A program made the position numbers and the translations under genes. Positions 1 to 5,753 of a DNA stretch of 9,921 bases are shown here, piece by piece (within the stretch, counting starts at the first letter, position 1; every line of letters begins with the position of its first letter). The DNA comes from Treponema sp. (GTDB lineage: Bacteria; Spirochaetota; Spirochaetia; Treponematales; Breznakiellaceae): assembly GCA_031288575.1 (NCBI GenBank), contig JAITRD010000227.1:1-9921 (forward strand), written 5' to 3'. The notes under the pieces were generated by a model that did not search any database, was not told the origin of the DNA, and saw nothing but the letters and a program-made list of their open reading frames with translations.

Positions 1-145
1 TTTGCACCATCGGACCCTCCCGGGAGCAAAGACAAAGCCTTCTCGTGCAAAGCAAGCGTGACCCCCTGGGGGATTTTGCCCGCCCAACCGGTCATTTTTG
101 TATCAAATACTAGACCTGAATACCCCGCCGGGGTAAAGTCGTGTT

Positions 146-1447
146 ATGAATCAGTATATTATTGAAGGCGGGTTTCCGATAAACGGAACAATCCGGGCCA
201 GCGGCAATAAGAATGCCGCCCTGCCCTGTGTTGCCGCCGCTCTTTTAACCGACGAACCAGTGATTTTGCGGAATATTCCCGATATTGAAGATGTTCAGGT
301 AATGCTTGCGGTGTACCGTTCCTTTGGGGGCCGGGTTGAATCCCTGGGCCCGAATAGCTGCCGGATGAGCCTGGGGGATATCAAAACCTCGGAGATTCCC
401 CGGGAACACGCCCGGAAGATCCGGGCTTCCATCCTTTTCGCCGGGCCCCTCCTGGCCCGGACCGGCCGGGTGGTAATGCCCCCGCCGGGGGGCGACGTGA
501 TAGGCCGGCGGCGGCTGGACACCCATTTCCTGGCCCTTACGGAACTGGGGGCGGAGGTCTGCATGAAGGAGGCCTTTATTTTTACCGCCCCCGCTTTGCG
601 GGGGGCGGATATTTTCCTGGATGAGGCCTCGGTTACGGCCACGGAAAACGCCCTCATGGCGGCGGTCCTTGCAAAGGGGAAAACGATCCTGACCAATGCC
701 GCCAGCGAACCCCATGTGCAGGATCTCTGCCGTATGCTTAACGCCATGGGTGCCCGTATCGAGGGGATAGGTTCCAATATTTTGACCATCCGGGGAGTGC
801 CGAAACTTGGGGGCTGCGATTTTGAGATCGGGGCGGATTTTATGGAGGTCGGTTCCTTTATCGGCCTTGCGGCGGTAACCGGGGGGGATCTTTTTATCGA
901 AGGCCCCCGGGTTCAGGATATGCGGGCCGCTAAAAACGCCTTCCGCAAATTGGGCATTGCCTGGGAGCATGAGGGCGAAATCATCCACGTGCCGAAAAAT
1001 CAGGTTATGGAGGTAAATTGCGACCTTGGGGGGATGATCCCCAAAATAGATGACGCCCCGTGGCCGGGTTTTCCCCCGGATTTAACCAGCATCATCACCG
1101 TGGTAGCCACCCAGGTACAGGGAACGGTCCTGGTTCATGAAAAGATGTTTGAGTCCCGGATGTTTTTTGTGGACAAACTTATCGGCATGGGAGCCCGGAT
1201 CGTCCTCTGCGATCCCCACCGGGCCGTTGTCTCAGGCCCCTCAAAACTTACCGCGTCGGAACTCCATAGTCCCGATGTCCGGGCGGGAATGGCCATGGTC
1301 ATCGCCGCCATGTGCGCCCAGGGGACCAGCGTCATCCGCAACGTATACCAAATAGAACGGGGTTACGAAGACCTGGTTAAGCGCCTGTCTTCCCTGGGCG
1401 GCAGGATAAACGCGGATGAGGAGTTTGAGCCCCTTCCCGAAGCCTAA
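146..1447 (+). CDS. murA: UDP-N-acetylglucosamine 1-carboxyvinyltransferase (MurA), Asp active-site variant
   Basis: Cytoplasmic enzyme of the first committed step of peptidoglycan synthesis, transferring enolpyruvate from PEP to UDP-GlcNAc. At 433 aa it is slightly longer than typical MurA (about 420). Visible family residues are Lys22-Asn23 in SGNKNAALP, Arg93 in the IRASI segment, Asp312 in PGFPPDLTS (the general-base Asp), Arg379, and Arg405 in QIERGYEDL. The mobile active-site loop reads PPGGDVIGRRRLD, so the position of E. coli Cys115 is Asp117 (codon GAC at 494-496). Asp here is known from naturally fosfomycin-resistant MurAs such as those of Mycobacterium, Chlamydia and Borrelia. The ATG start agrees with the family N-terminus. 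No good Shine-Dalgarno precedes it (only a GGGG run at 130-133), and I see no convincing promoter in 1-145. The stop overlaps the convergent neighbour by 4 nt. The closely related EPSP synthase is excluded by the SGNKNAALP and GGDVIG motifs. Confidence 0.96.
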   Translation: MNQYIIEGGFPINGTIRASGNKNAALPCVAAALLTDEPVILRNIPDIEDVQVMLAVYRSFGGRVESLGPNSCRMSLGDIKTSEIPREHARKIRASILFAGPLLARTGRVVMPPPGGDVIGRRRLDTHFLALTELGAEVCMKEAFIFTAPALRGADIFLDEASVTATENALMAAVLAKGKTILTNAASEPHVQDLCRMLNAMGARIEGIGSNILTIRGVPKLGGCDFEIGADFMEVGSFIGLAAVTGGDLFIEGPRVQDMRAAKNAFRKLGIAWEHEGEIIHVPKNQVMEVNCDLGGMIPKIDDAPWPGFPPDLTSIITVVATQVQGTVLVHEKMFESRMFFVDKLIGMGARIVLCDPHRAVVSGPSKLTASELHSPDVRAGMAMVIAAMCAQGTSVIRNVYQIERGYEDLVKRLSSLGGRINADEEFEPLPEA

Positions 1448-3234
1448 TCGTGCTGGGCCGCCAGGGTGATAAGCATGAGGATAAACATAACAAAGACCCC
1501 GGCGCCAAAGAGGATTAGGGATTGGAAAAGGCCGAAGGAAATAACCGCCCAGATAGCCAGGGTATTGAGGATGTTCCGGTAGAAATGGAGGGCCCCGTTA
1601 AGAACCAGGGGTAATACCGCCAGCATAGGCAGCCCCACATAGCGGGGCCGCTTTTTGGCCCGGTACCGCCACCCGATGATAATGCTGAAGATGGCCATGG
1701 ATAAAAAGGACGCGGGTTCAAAAATACGGTAAATGATTTCCGCCTGAAAAACCTGGGGTATATAGCCGTAGTCCCCAAGTTTTTTTTCCACCTCAAGAAG
1801 GTCCGTGATGAGCAGCCGGTCAATTCCCCGTTTTGTCCTGGCGAGGAGCAAAAAGTCCTCATAGGCAAGATCCAGCATTATCTGAGCCTCCCCCAGGGTC
1901 GGGCGTTCCGGCCCCGACCAAAGCGGTTCCCAGCGTATCTGGGAATTATCCCGGTCAAGGGCCCGCATGATAAGGATAACCCCCGGCTGGGAATTTTGGG
2001 TTACGGGAAGCAGCTTAACATAGGGAGCTTTCACATGGTAAAGGAGCTGCCCCCGGTCGCCAAGGGCCAAAAGTTCAAGATCGATTCCGTAGGAATAGTC
2101 CCCAAAAACGGAAAGGGAATTGATCCGCGCGATGAAACGCCCCTTCCGGGCCCCGGAGGATTTTATGGGCAGGGAAAAAACCGCGCCGGTAAGGATCTCC
2201 CCCAGGGTCAAGTCCATATCTTCGAGAAAAAAGGCTATCCCGTTGATGCCCTCCTCGCACATTTCCAGAAACTTAGCCACATCGGGATCTCCGGATGTTT
2301 GGCTGGGCAGGTTTTTAAAAATAAAATAGGCCCGGATCCAGTCGCCGGCGATCATCGCCTCGTAACCCTCCCGCTTTGAACGGTATTGATTGTAAGCATA
2401 GGCTTCCTGGGCATCGGGTTCTAAAGAAGATATGACGTTCCAGGTCCGGCTTGCAAGCTCCATGGCGGTGTTAAGCTCAAAACTATTGGGCCGGGCCAGG
2501 CGGCTCGCCAGGGTTGCCAGCCAGTGCGCGTCGTAGTACCGTTCTTCTTCCAGGGCTTTTTGCGCCATGGCCAGGGCCTCCGCGGCATTTACCCCTTCCC
2601 GCTGTCCCGGAATCCCCCGGTATACCGGCGTTTCCTGGTGATTAATCCGGTACAGTTCCTCCGCCCGGGCTTCGGAGTCGTAAACCCGCAGGGTCTCCAT
2701 ATTAATGGCCGTTTCGGTGCGGATATGTTCTATTTCAGGGCTGTCGGGCCATATCCTTTCGCAAATGGCGATAAGCCGGGCGGCTTCCCGCCATTCCTGC
2801 CGGGCGCCGTGTTCAGCCGCCTGGTTTTTCGCTATCTGGAACAGGTGCCCCTCAAAACGAATGTTAATCCGGTAGTTTTCCGCCAGGGGCAAGACCAGGA
2901 GCGACAAAAGGCCGTAGATCCCCGCGGCGGTGATGGCGAGAAAAATGGATGCCTTAAGCTGTTCCAAAAAACGGGGGGAAAAGGGGGTAAACTCCTCCTG
3001 GGGGATGTTTTTGAAGCCGAAGGGGATAATCAGGGCGGACATAGCCAGGGCCGGAAAGAAGCCGGCAATTTCCAGTACCCCCTCTATAAGCCGCCAGTGG
3101 AAGGAAAAATTGGGCAGCGGCGCCCTCTCCGAGGGGAGAATAAACCGAAACCCAAAAATTACCAGGGAAGAACTTAGCAGGTAGAGGACAAAAATCCCCA
3201 CCGGAGACAGGAAGGACTCTTTTTTAATTTTCAT
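1444..3234 (-). CDS. 596-aa multi-pass membrane protein with a helical-repeat insert; possibly LptF/LptG-like
   Basis: I do not recognise this gene with certainty. Visible architecture: three hydrophobic segments (about residues 11-32, 52-74, 94-117), a soluble helical part with TPR-like repeats (about 148-171, 218-254, 287-331), a beta-rich part (about 345-440), then three or four hydrophobic segments (about 507-523, 535-551, 558-592). The stretch from LLITDLLEVEKKLGDYG (474-490) through a Tyr-Arg pair (502-503) into the fourth membrane segment resembles the start of the C-terminal half of LptF/LptG permeases. Three segments, a beta domain and three segments is also their topology, but the helical insert is not usual, so the match is tentative. 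The start at 3234 is well supported: AGGAGG (complement of 3239-3244) lies 4 nt upstream. It overlaps the end of the upstream 314-aa gene by 11 nt, implying translational coupling. The stop overlaps the murA stop. Confidence 0.85.
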   Translation of the reverse strand: MKIKKESFLSPVGIFVLYLLSSSLVIFGFRFILPSERAPLPNFSFHWRLIEGVLEIAGFFPALAMSALIIPFGFKNIPQEEFTPFSPRFLEQLKASIFLAITAAGIYGLLSLLVLPLAENYRINIRFEGHLFQIAKNQAAEHGARQEWREAARLIAICERIWPDSPEIEHIRTETAINMETLRVYDSEARAEELYRINHQETPVYRGIPGQREGVNAAEALAMAQKALEEERYYDAHWLATLASRLARPNSFELNTAMELASRTWNVISSLEPDAQEAYAYNQYRSKREGYEAMIAGDWIRAYFIFKNLPSQTSGDPDVAKFLEMCEEGINGIAFFLEDMDLTLGEILTGAVFSLPIKSSGARKGRFIARINSLSVFGDYSYGIDLELLALGDRGQLLYHVKAPYVKLLPVTQNSQPGVILIMRALDRDNSQIRWEPLWSGPERPTLGEAQIMLDLAYEDFLLLARTKRGIDRLLITDLLEVEKKLGDYGYIPQVFQAEIIYRIFEPASFLSMAIFSIIIGWRYRAKKRPRYVGLPMLAVLPLVLNGALHFYRNILNTLAIWAVISFGLFQSLILFGAGVFVMFILMLITLAAQHD

Positions 3235-4168
3235 CGGCCCTCCTGTTTTTCGCGGCCCGGGCCAAAAGGCTGTAAAACAAAGCCAATGAGCCCGAAAAGC
3301 AAAAAATTAAGGGGGTGGTAAGGGAAACATCCCCATAGTTTTGCAAAAAGGAACCAAGAAAATCCTGAACGTCCCGGCCGTTAAGGAAGGTTTCCCAAGC
3401 CAGAACGCCCCGGAAAACCAGGAGCCCTAAAAAGAGATTTGCCAGGGGCCAGCCGCTTAGGTCCACTGCGAAACGGAAGGATGCCAAAAGGAAGCTAAGG
3501 GAAAAACAATAGACGAGGAAGGGGATAAACCCCGCGTCCCGCCGGGCCTCGAACTGGCGGACGGTTAAGGCAAAGTCGGTGCCTATGCTGTTTATCTGGG
3601 CCGTTGTCTCCCACCGGAAGGAAACCGGAGGCAGTGCCGGGGGGGTATTATCCGGGCCCAGGGGCGTTTCCTGATAGGCGAGGGGACGGCCGGCGAGGGA
3701 AACCACCCGGGGGCCCCGGATGTTCGCGGGTCCCTCAAGGAGTACAATGGAGGTATCCCCCTGGGAAAAGATAAGCCCCGGCCCGCCCAGGGGCGCCGGC
3801 GTTTTAGGGTTTTCCGGGGCCGGCATATTTTTAAGCAGGACTATCCCTTCGGACAGCGCCAGGGTAAAACCCAGGGGAAACAATAAAAGGCAAAACATCG
3901 AGAGAAGTATGGGAATGCCCTTCCGGGCGGCATAACTCAGGCTTATCAGTATAGTCAGGTATAGGGCCACCGGCAGGGCCCTCTGGGCGGAGGAAACAAT
4001 TCCCTGCAAGAGGGACTGCTCCCGGGGCGGCAGCAGGCGAACCAAATCAATCCTAAAATGAAGGAACTGCAACACTCCGAAAATCAGGAAGATCAGGATA
4101 AAACAGAGGCAACAAAAAAACGTCAGCCGGAACAGCATTTTAATAGAAAATTTTATTTTTTTGTCCAC
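3224..4168 (-). CDS. 314-aa six-segment membrane protein of unknown function, paired with the 596-aa protein
   Basis: No confident family. Six hydrophobic segments can be seen: about residues 11-37, 64-80, 85-107, 214-232, 240-257 and 285-302. A Pro/Gly-rich soluble part of about 105 residues (110-212) lies between the third and fourth. The first segment is rich in Phe and Cys (FFCCLCF). This 3 + soluble domain + 3 layout is like that of LptF/LptG permeases and matches the layout of its partner downstream, but I see no diagnostic sequence motif here. The start is GTG at 4168, with a modest GGTAGG-like ribosome site 10-15 nt upstream; the ATG at residue 11 has no ribosome site. The GTG lies inside a near-consensus DnaA box (4161-4169). 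This is the first gene of a two-gene unit, and its final codons overlap the start of the next gene by 11 nt, so the two proteins are probably made in linked amounts and may form a complex. Confidence 0.82.
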   Translation of the reverse strand: MDKKIKFSIKMLFRLTFFCCLCFILIFLIFGVLQFLHFRIDLVRLLPPREQSLLQGIVSSAQRALPVALYLTILISLSYAARKGIPILLSMFCLLLFPLGFTLALSEGIVLLKNMPAPENPKTPAPLGGPGLIFSQGDTSIVLLEGPANIRGPRVVSLAGRPLAYQETPLGPDNTPPALPPVSFRWETTAQINSIGTDFALTVRQFEARRDAGFIPFLVYCFSLSFLLASFRFAVDLSGWPLANLFLGLLVFRGVLAWETFLNGRDVQDFLGSFLQNYGDVSLTTPLIFCFSGSLALFYSLLARAAKNRRADEN

Positions 4169-4169
4169 A
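4161..4169 (+). promoter_or_regulatory. DnaA-box-like TTGTCCACA (one mismatch) over the start of the 314-aa gene
   Basis: One change from consensus (A to G at position 3). It covers the GTG start codon of the 314-aa membrane protein gene. The same 9-mer also occurs inside murA (complement of 1168-1176), where it is probably just coding sequence, so weight this site lightly. Confidence 0.3.
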
Positions 4170-4241
4170 CCTTTAGCCTACCATGGGGGAAGTGCTAATG
4201 CAAGCATGGAATGCCCCGGAGAGCAACAACATGTTAACAAC

Positions 4242-4250
4242 TTATCCACA
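4242..4250 (+). promoter_or_regulatory. Perfect DnaA box TTATCCACA
   Basis: Exact match to the DnaA-binding consensus. It shares the 12-mer CTTATCCACAGG with the second perfect box, and both are followed by AATAC within a few bases. It lies at the left edge of the AT-rich block. Confidence 0.75.
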
Positions 4251-4285
4251 GGCAAATACTTAATACTTTTATGCAACATTAATGT

Positions 4286-4294
4286 TTTGGATAA
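4286..4294 (-). promoter_or_regulatory. DnaA-box-like TTATCCAAA (one mismatch)
   Basis: The minus-strand reading is TTATCCAAA, one change from consensus (C to A at position 8), within the AT-rich block and opposite in orientation to the perfect boxes. It is less certain than those. Confidence 0.45.
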
Positions 4295-4312
4295 AAATTC
4301 GCCCTTTTTTCT

Positions 4313-4341
4313 TTGTTCCAAAAATGCTATTTCTTTATAAT
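4313..4341 (+). promoter_or_regulatory. Possible plus-strand sigma70-type promoter (TTGTTC, 17 bp, TATAAT)
   Basis: A perfect -10 TATAAT (4336-4341) lies 17 bp after a partial -35 TTGTTC (4313-4318, 3 of 6). The predicted start near 4348 would put the 11-bp inverted repeat at the 5' end of the RNA. No credible ORF follows; the transcript would run convergently toward the end of pspA. In sequence this AT-rich, a TATAAT can arise by chance. Confidence 0.3.
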
Positions 4342-4348
4342 ACCTGCC

Positions 4349-4375
4349 ATAATTTCTTGTATATCAAGAAATTAT
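4349..4375. repeat. Perfect 11-bp inverted repeat with TATAT loop in the AT-rich block
   Basis: The arms ATAATTTCTTG (4349-4359) and CAAGAAATTAT (4365-4375) are exact reverse complements around TATAT. An A-run follows on the plus strand and a T-run precedes it on the minus strand, so it does not look like a normal intrinsic terminator in either direction. It could be an operator, part of an origin unwinding element, or the 5' hairpin of a transcript from the plus-strand promoter-like site just to its left. Confidence 0.7.
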
Positions 4376-4466
4376 AAAAAAATAAATCATTCCGCGGGCA
4401 TACAAGGGAACAGGGATTGTCTAAAAACGCATACACCTGTCCGGTATCCCGGAAGATATCAACATC

Positions 4467-4475
4467 TTATCCACA
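4467..4475 (+). promoter_or_regulatory. Perfect DnaA box TTATCCACA
   Basis: Second exact match, same orientation, starting 225 bp after the first, on the right side of the AT-rich block and upstream of the probable pspA terminator. The extended 12-bp identity with the first box suggests a maintained element rather than chance. Confidence 0.75.
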
Positions 4476-4492
4476 GGAATACGCTCCGGACA

Positions 4493-4551
4493 AAAACAGA
4501 GAAAACTCGGGGCCTGCCGCGCAGGGGCAAAGGGAAAGGCGTTTCTGTTTT
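4493..4551 (-). terminator. Possible terminator after pspA
   Basis: Reading the minus strand from the pspA stop, AAAACAGA (complement of 4544-4551) can pair with TCTGTTTT (complement of 4493-4500). These enclose a smaller GC hairpin with CCTGC and GCAGG arms, and the 3' side ends in a U-rich tail. The outer stem is AT-rich and the loop long, so efficiency is uncertain. It would also separate pspA from the DnaA-box region. Confidence 0.35.
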
Positions 4552-5248
4552 AGGGATTCGGCTTTTCCGGAAGGGATTTCATCTTTTCTTTTAACTCCAG
4601 AAGCATCATATCCGCGGAACTGTCGGATTTCTCCAGTTCGGCGAACCGTTTTTCCAGGCTGGCATTATCGTTCAGATCCTCCAGTTCCATAGAGGCCGCC
4701 GCCTCGGCCTCCATCTGGTCTACTTTTTGGGCCATACGGTCAAAGGTATCAAAAGCGGTCCGGTTCCCCGATATGTTTGAAAGGGTGCTTTGGATCTTTT
4801 GCTGGGCCTCGGCCCGTTTCGCCCGGGCAATAAGGAGGTTCTTTTTCCGTTGATTCTCCTCGATTTTGTTCTGAAGCTGCCTGAGGGATTCCTTTAGTTT
4901 ATCCACCGAAGCTTTTTGGGCTTCCCATTGTTTTTGATACTCCGTTGCGGCGTTATCATGCTCCTGTTTGCGGAGAAGCGCCTCCTTTGCCAGGTCGTCT
5001 TTTCCCGCCTGAACCGCCAGCATGGCCTTCCGTTCCCATTCCTGGGCCTGGGACTGCTGGTTTTGCACTTCCCGCTCTAATTTTTTTTCATCGGCAATGG
5101 CCAGAGCCACCGCCTTTTTGGATTCAATAAGCTGCTCATTCATCTCAATCAGCAACTGGTTAAGCATTTTTTCCGGTTTTTCGGCTTTGCTTATCATATC
5201 ATTCACATTTGAGGAAACCAGGGTTTTGAGCCGTGAAAAAATTCCCAT
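4550..5248 (-). CDS. pspA: PspA/IM30 family membrane-stress protein
   Basis: PspA/IM30 (Vipp1) proteins are ESCRT-III-like; they bind the inner face of the cytoplasmic membrane and form large helical assemblies that preserve membrane integrity under envelope stress. At 232 aa the length is typical (about 220-260). The N-terminus MGIFSRLKTLVSSNVNDMI can form the amphipathic membrane-binding helix, followed by the conserved AEKPEKMLNQ segment. Residues about 25-185 are almost wholly charged helical coiled coil rich in Gln, Glu, Lys and Ala, and the C-terminus has a further helix ending in SSADMMLLELKEKM. The start is well supported by GGAGG (complement of 5255-5259) 6 nt upstream. It is the last gene of a probable STAS-ybjN-pspA unit, 73 nt after the YbjN-like gene. 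No PspF, PspB or PspC homologue is in the window, so control is unlike the E. coli psp system as far as can be seen. Confidence 0.93.
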   Translation of the reverse strand: MGIFSRLKTLVSSNVNDMISKAEKPEKMLNQLLIEMNEQLIESKKAVALAIADEKKLEREVQNQQSQAQEWERKAMLAVQAGKDDLAKEALLRKQEHDNAATEYQKQWEAQKASVDKLKESLRQLQNKIEENQRKKNLLIARAKRAEAQQKIQSTLSNISGNRTAFDTFDRMAQKVDQMEAEAAASMELEDLNDNASLEKRFAELEKSDSSADMMLLELKEKMKSLPEKPNP

Positions 5249-5273
5249 TTTTAACCTCCCTCCGCTGGCGGAG
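5249..5273 (-). promoter_or_regulatory. pspA ribosome binding site next to a small hairpin
   Basis: In the pspA leader, CTCCGC and GCGGAG (complement of 5260-5273) form a perfect palindromic stem around CA, directly abutting the GGAGG site (complement of 5255-5259). In RNA the central bases must open, leaving about 5 bp. Pairing beside the ribosome site could tune pspA translation relative to the upstream genes. Confidence 0.4.
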
Positions 5274-5321
5274 AACTTGAGTCTCCCATCCTCCCGGGAT
5301 GAAAGATATCCGTGATAGCCC

Positions 5322-5702
5322 CTAGTCCCTGTAACCTGAAAGAACCGAGTAGTGCTGGCTTAACGCCAGGTTAAACGCGTCCAGGGTAGCCCGGAATTCC
5401 GTATAATCCATGCCGTCATATTCCAGGGTGTCAATTAAAACAATCCGGTCCTTTTCCAGGGCATAAGCGCCGTGTATCACGTCATTGGCATTTAATTCCA
5501 GTAGCTTGGTAAACAATTCAAGCCGGCCCTCTTTGGGGACCTCCATCACCTCGGTGCGAAAAATAACCAGGGGATCGGCAAACATAATGGCAATTCCTTC
5601 CGGATTATGTTCCTCATCGTCCACATACCAGATATTATTTCCCAGATCCCGGAAAGTAAGGGTCAAATCAATTAAATACTGTTCGATTTTATTTTCAGCC
5701 AT
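5322..5702 (-). CDS. YbjN-domain protein
   Basis: A small 126-aa soluble acidic protein resembling the YbjN family, whose fold is like that of type III secretion chaperones. Members are linked with motility, stress and envelope traits, but their molecular role is largely unknown. Family-like features are an N-terminal helix (IEQYLIDLTLTFRDLG), a central beta segment with IAIMFADPLVIFRTEVMEVP, a helix LELFTKLLELNA followed by HGAYALEKDRIVLIDTL, and a C-terminal helix ending in HYSVLSGYRD. There is no signal peptide or membrane segment, so it should be cytoplasmic. A strong AGGAGG (complement of 5709-5714) lies 6 nt before the ATG. It sits between the STAS gene (51-nt gap) and pspA (73-nt gap), all on one strand, so a shared transcript is likely. 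A role as partner or chaperone of PspA is plausible but inferred from position alone. Confidence 0.8.
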   Translation of the reverse strand: MAENKIEQYLIDLTLTFRDLGNNIWYVDDEEHNPEGIAIMFADPLVIFRTEVMEVPKEGRLELFTKLLELNANDVIHGAYALEKDRIVLIDTLEYDGMDYTEFRATLDAFNLALSQHYSVLSGYRD

Positions 5703-5753
5703 AACCTGCCTCCTGTTTAGAAGGGAACAACCCCTTTTGACGGCAAAACCCTT

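Larger units (their letters stand above)
4169..4549. other. AT-rich intergenic region with DnaA boxes: candidate oriC or DnaA-controlled site
   Basis: This 381-bp stretch has no credible gene. It contains two perfect DnaA boxes (4242-4250 and 4467-4475, same orientation), a one-mismatch box on the minus strand (4286-4294), and a further one-mismatch box overlapping the left flanking gene's start (4161-4169). Between the perfect boxes lies an AT-rich block of about 142 bp with roughly 24% GC by hand count, against clearly GC-rich coding flanks, plus a perfect 11-bp inverted repeat. Clustered DnaA boxes beside an AT-rich unwinding element are the hallmark of bacterial origins. Against this: no dnaA, dnaN, gyrB or rpmH is nearby, the flanking genes do not run divergently away from it, and hand counts of G and C on a few lines each side showed no clear origin-type skew change. 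A DnaA titration or regulatory site is the main alternative. Confidence 0.5.

Noticed and set aside
62..72. CCCCCTGGGGG palindrome upstream of murA, considered as a terminator
   Set aside because: Only a one-base centre, so it cannot form a normal hairpin loop with the full stem, and the following T-run is only four bases.
245..988. Open frame of 247 codons opposite murA
   Set aside because: Shadow of a well-conserved gene; no ribosome site or recognisable domain.
1168..1176. DnaA-box-like TTGTCCACA on the minus strand
   Set aside because: Inside murA, encoding part of FVDK, with no AT-rich context. It shows that one-mismatch boxes occur by chance in this window.
2524..3177. Plus-strand open frame opposite the 596-aa membrane protein gene
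   Set aside because: Gly/Pro/Arg-rich translation with no domain; the minus-strand gene has a strong ribosome site, overlap coupling and clear membrane segments.
4417..4692. Plus-strand open frame from the AT-rich region into the pspA 3' end
   Set aside because: TTG start without a ribosome site, low-complexity translation, and about half of it is antisense to pspA. An RNA without an ORF is more plausible here.
4899..4907. DnaA-box-like TTATCCACC
   Set aside because: One mismatch and inside pspA, where it encodes part of VDKL; isolated from the cluster.
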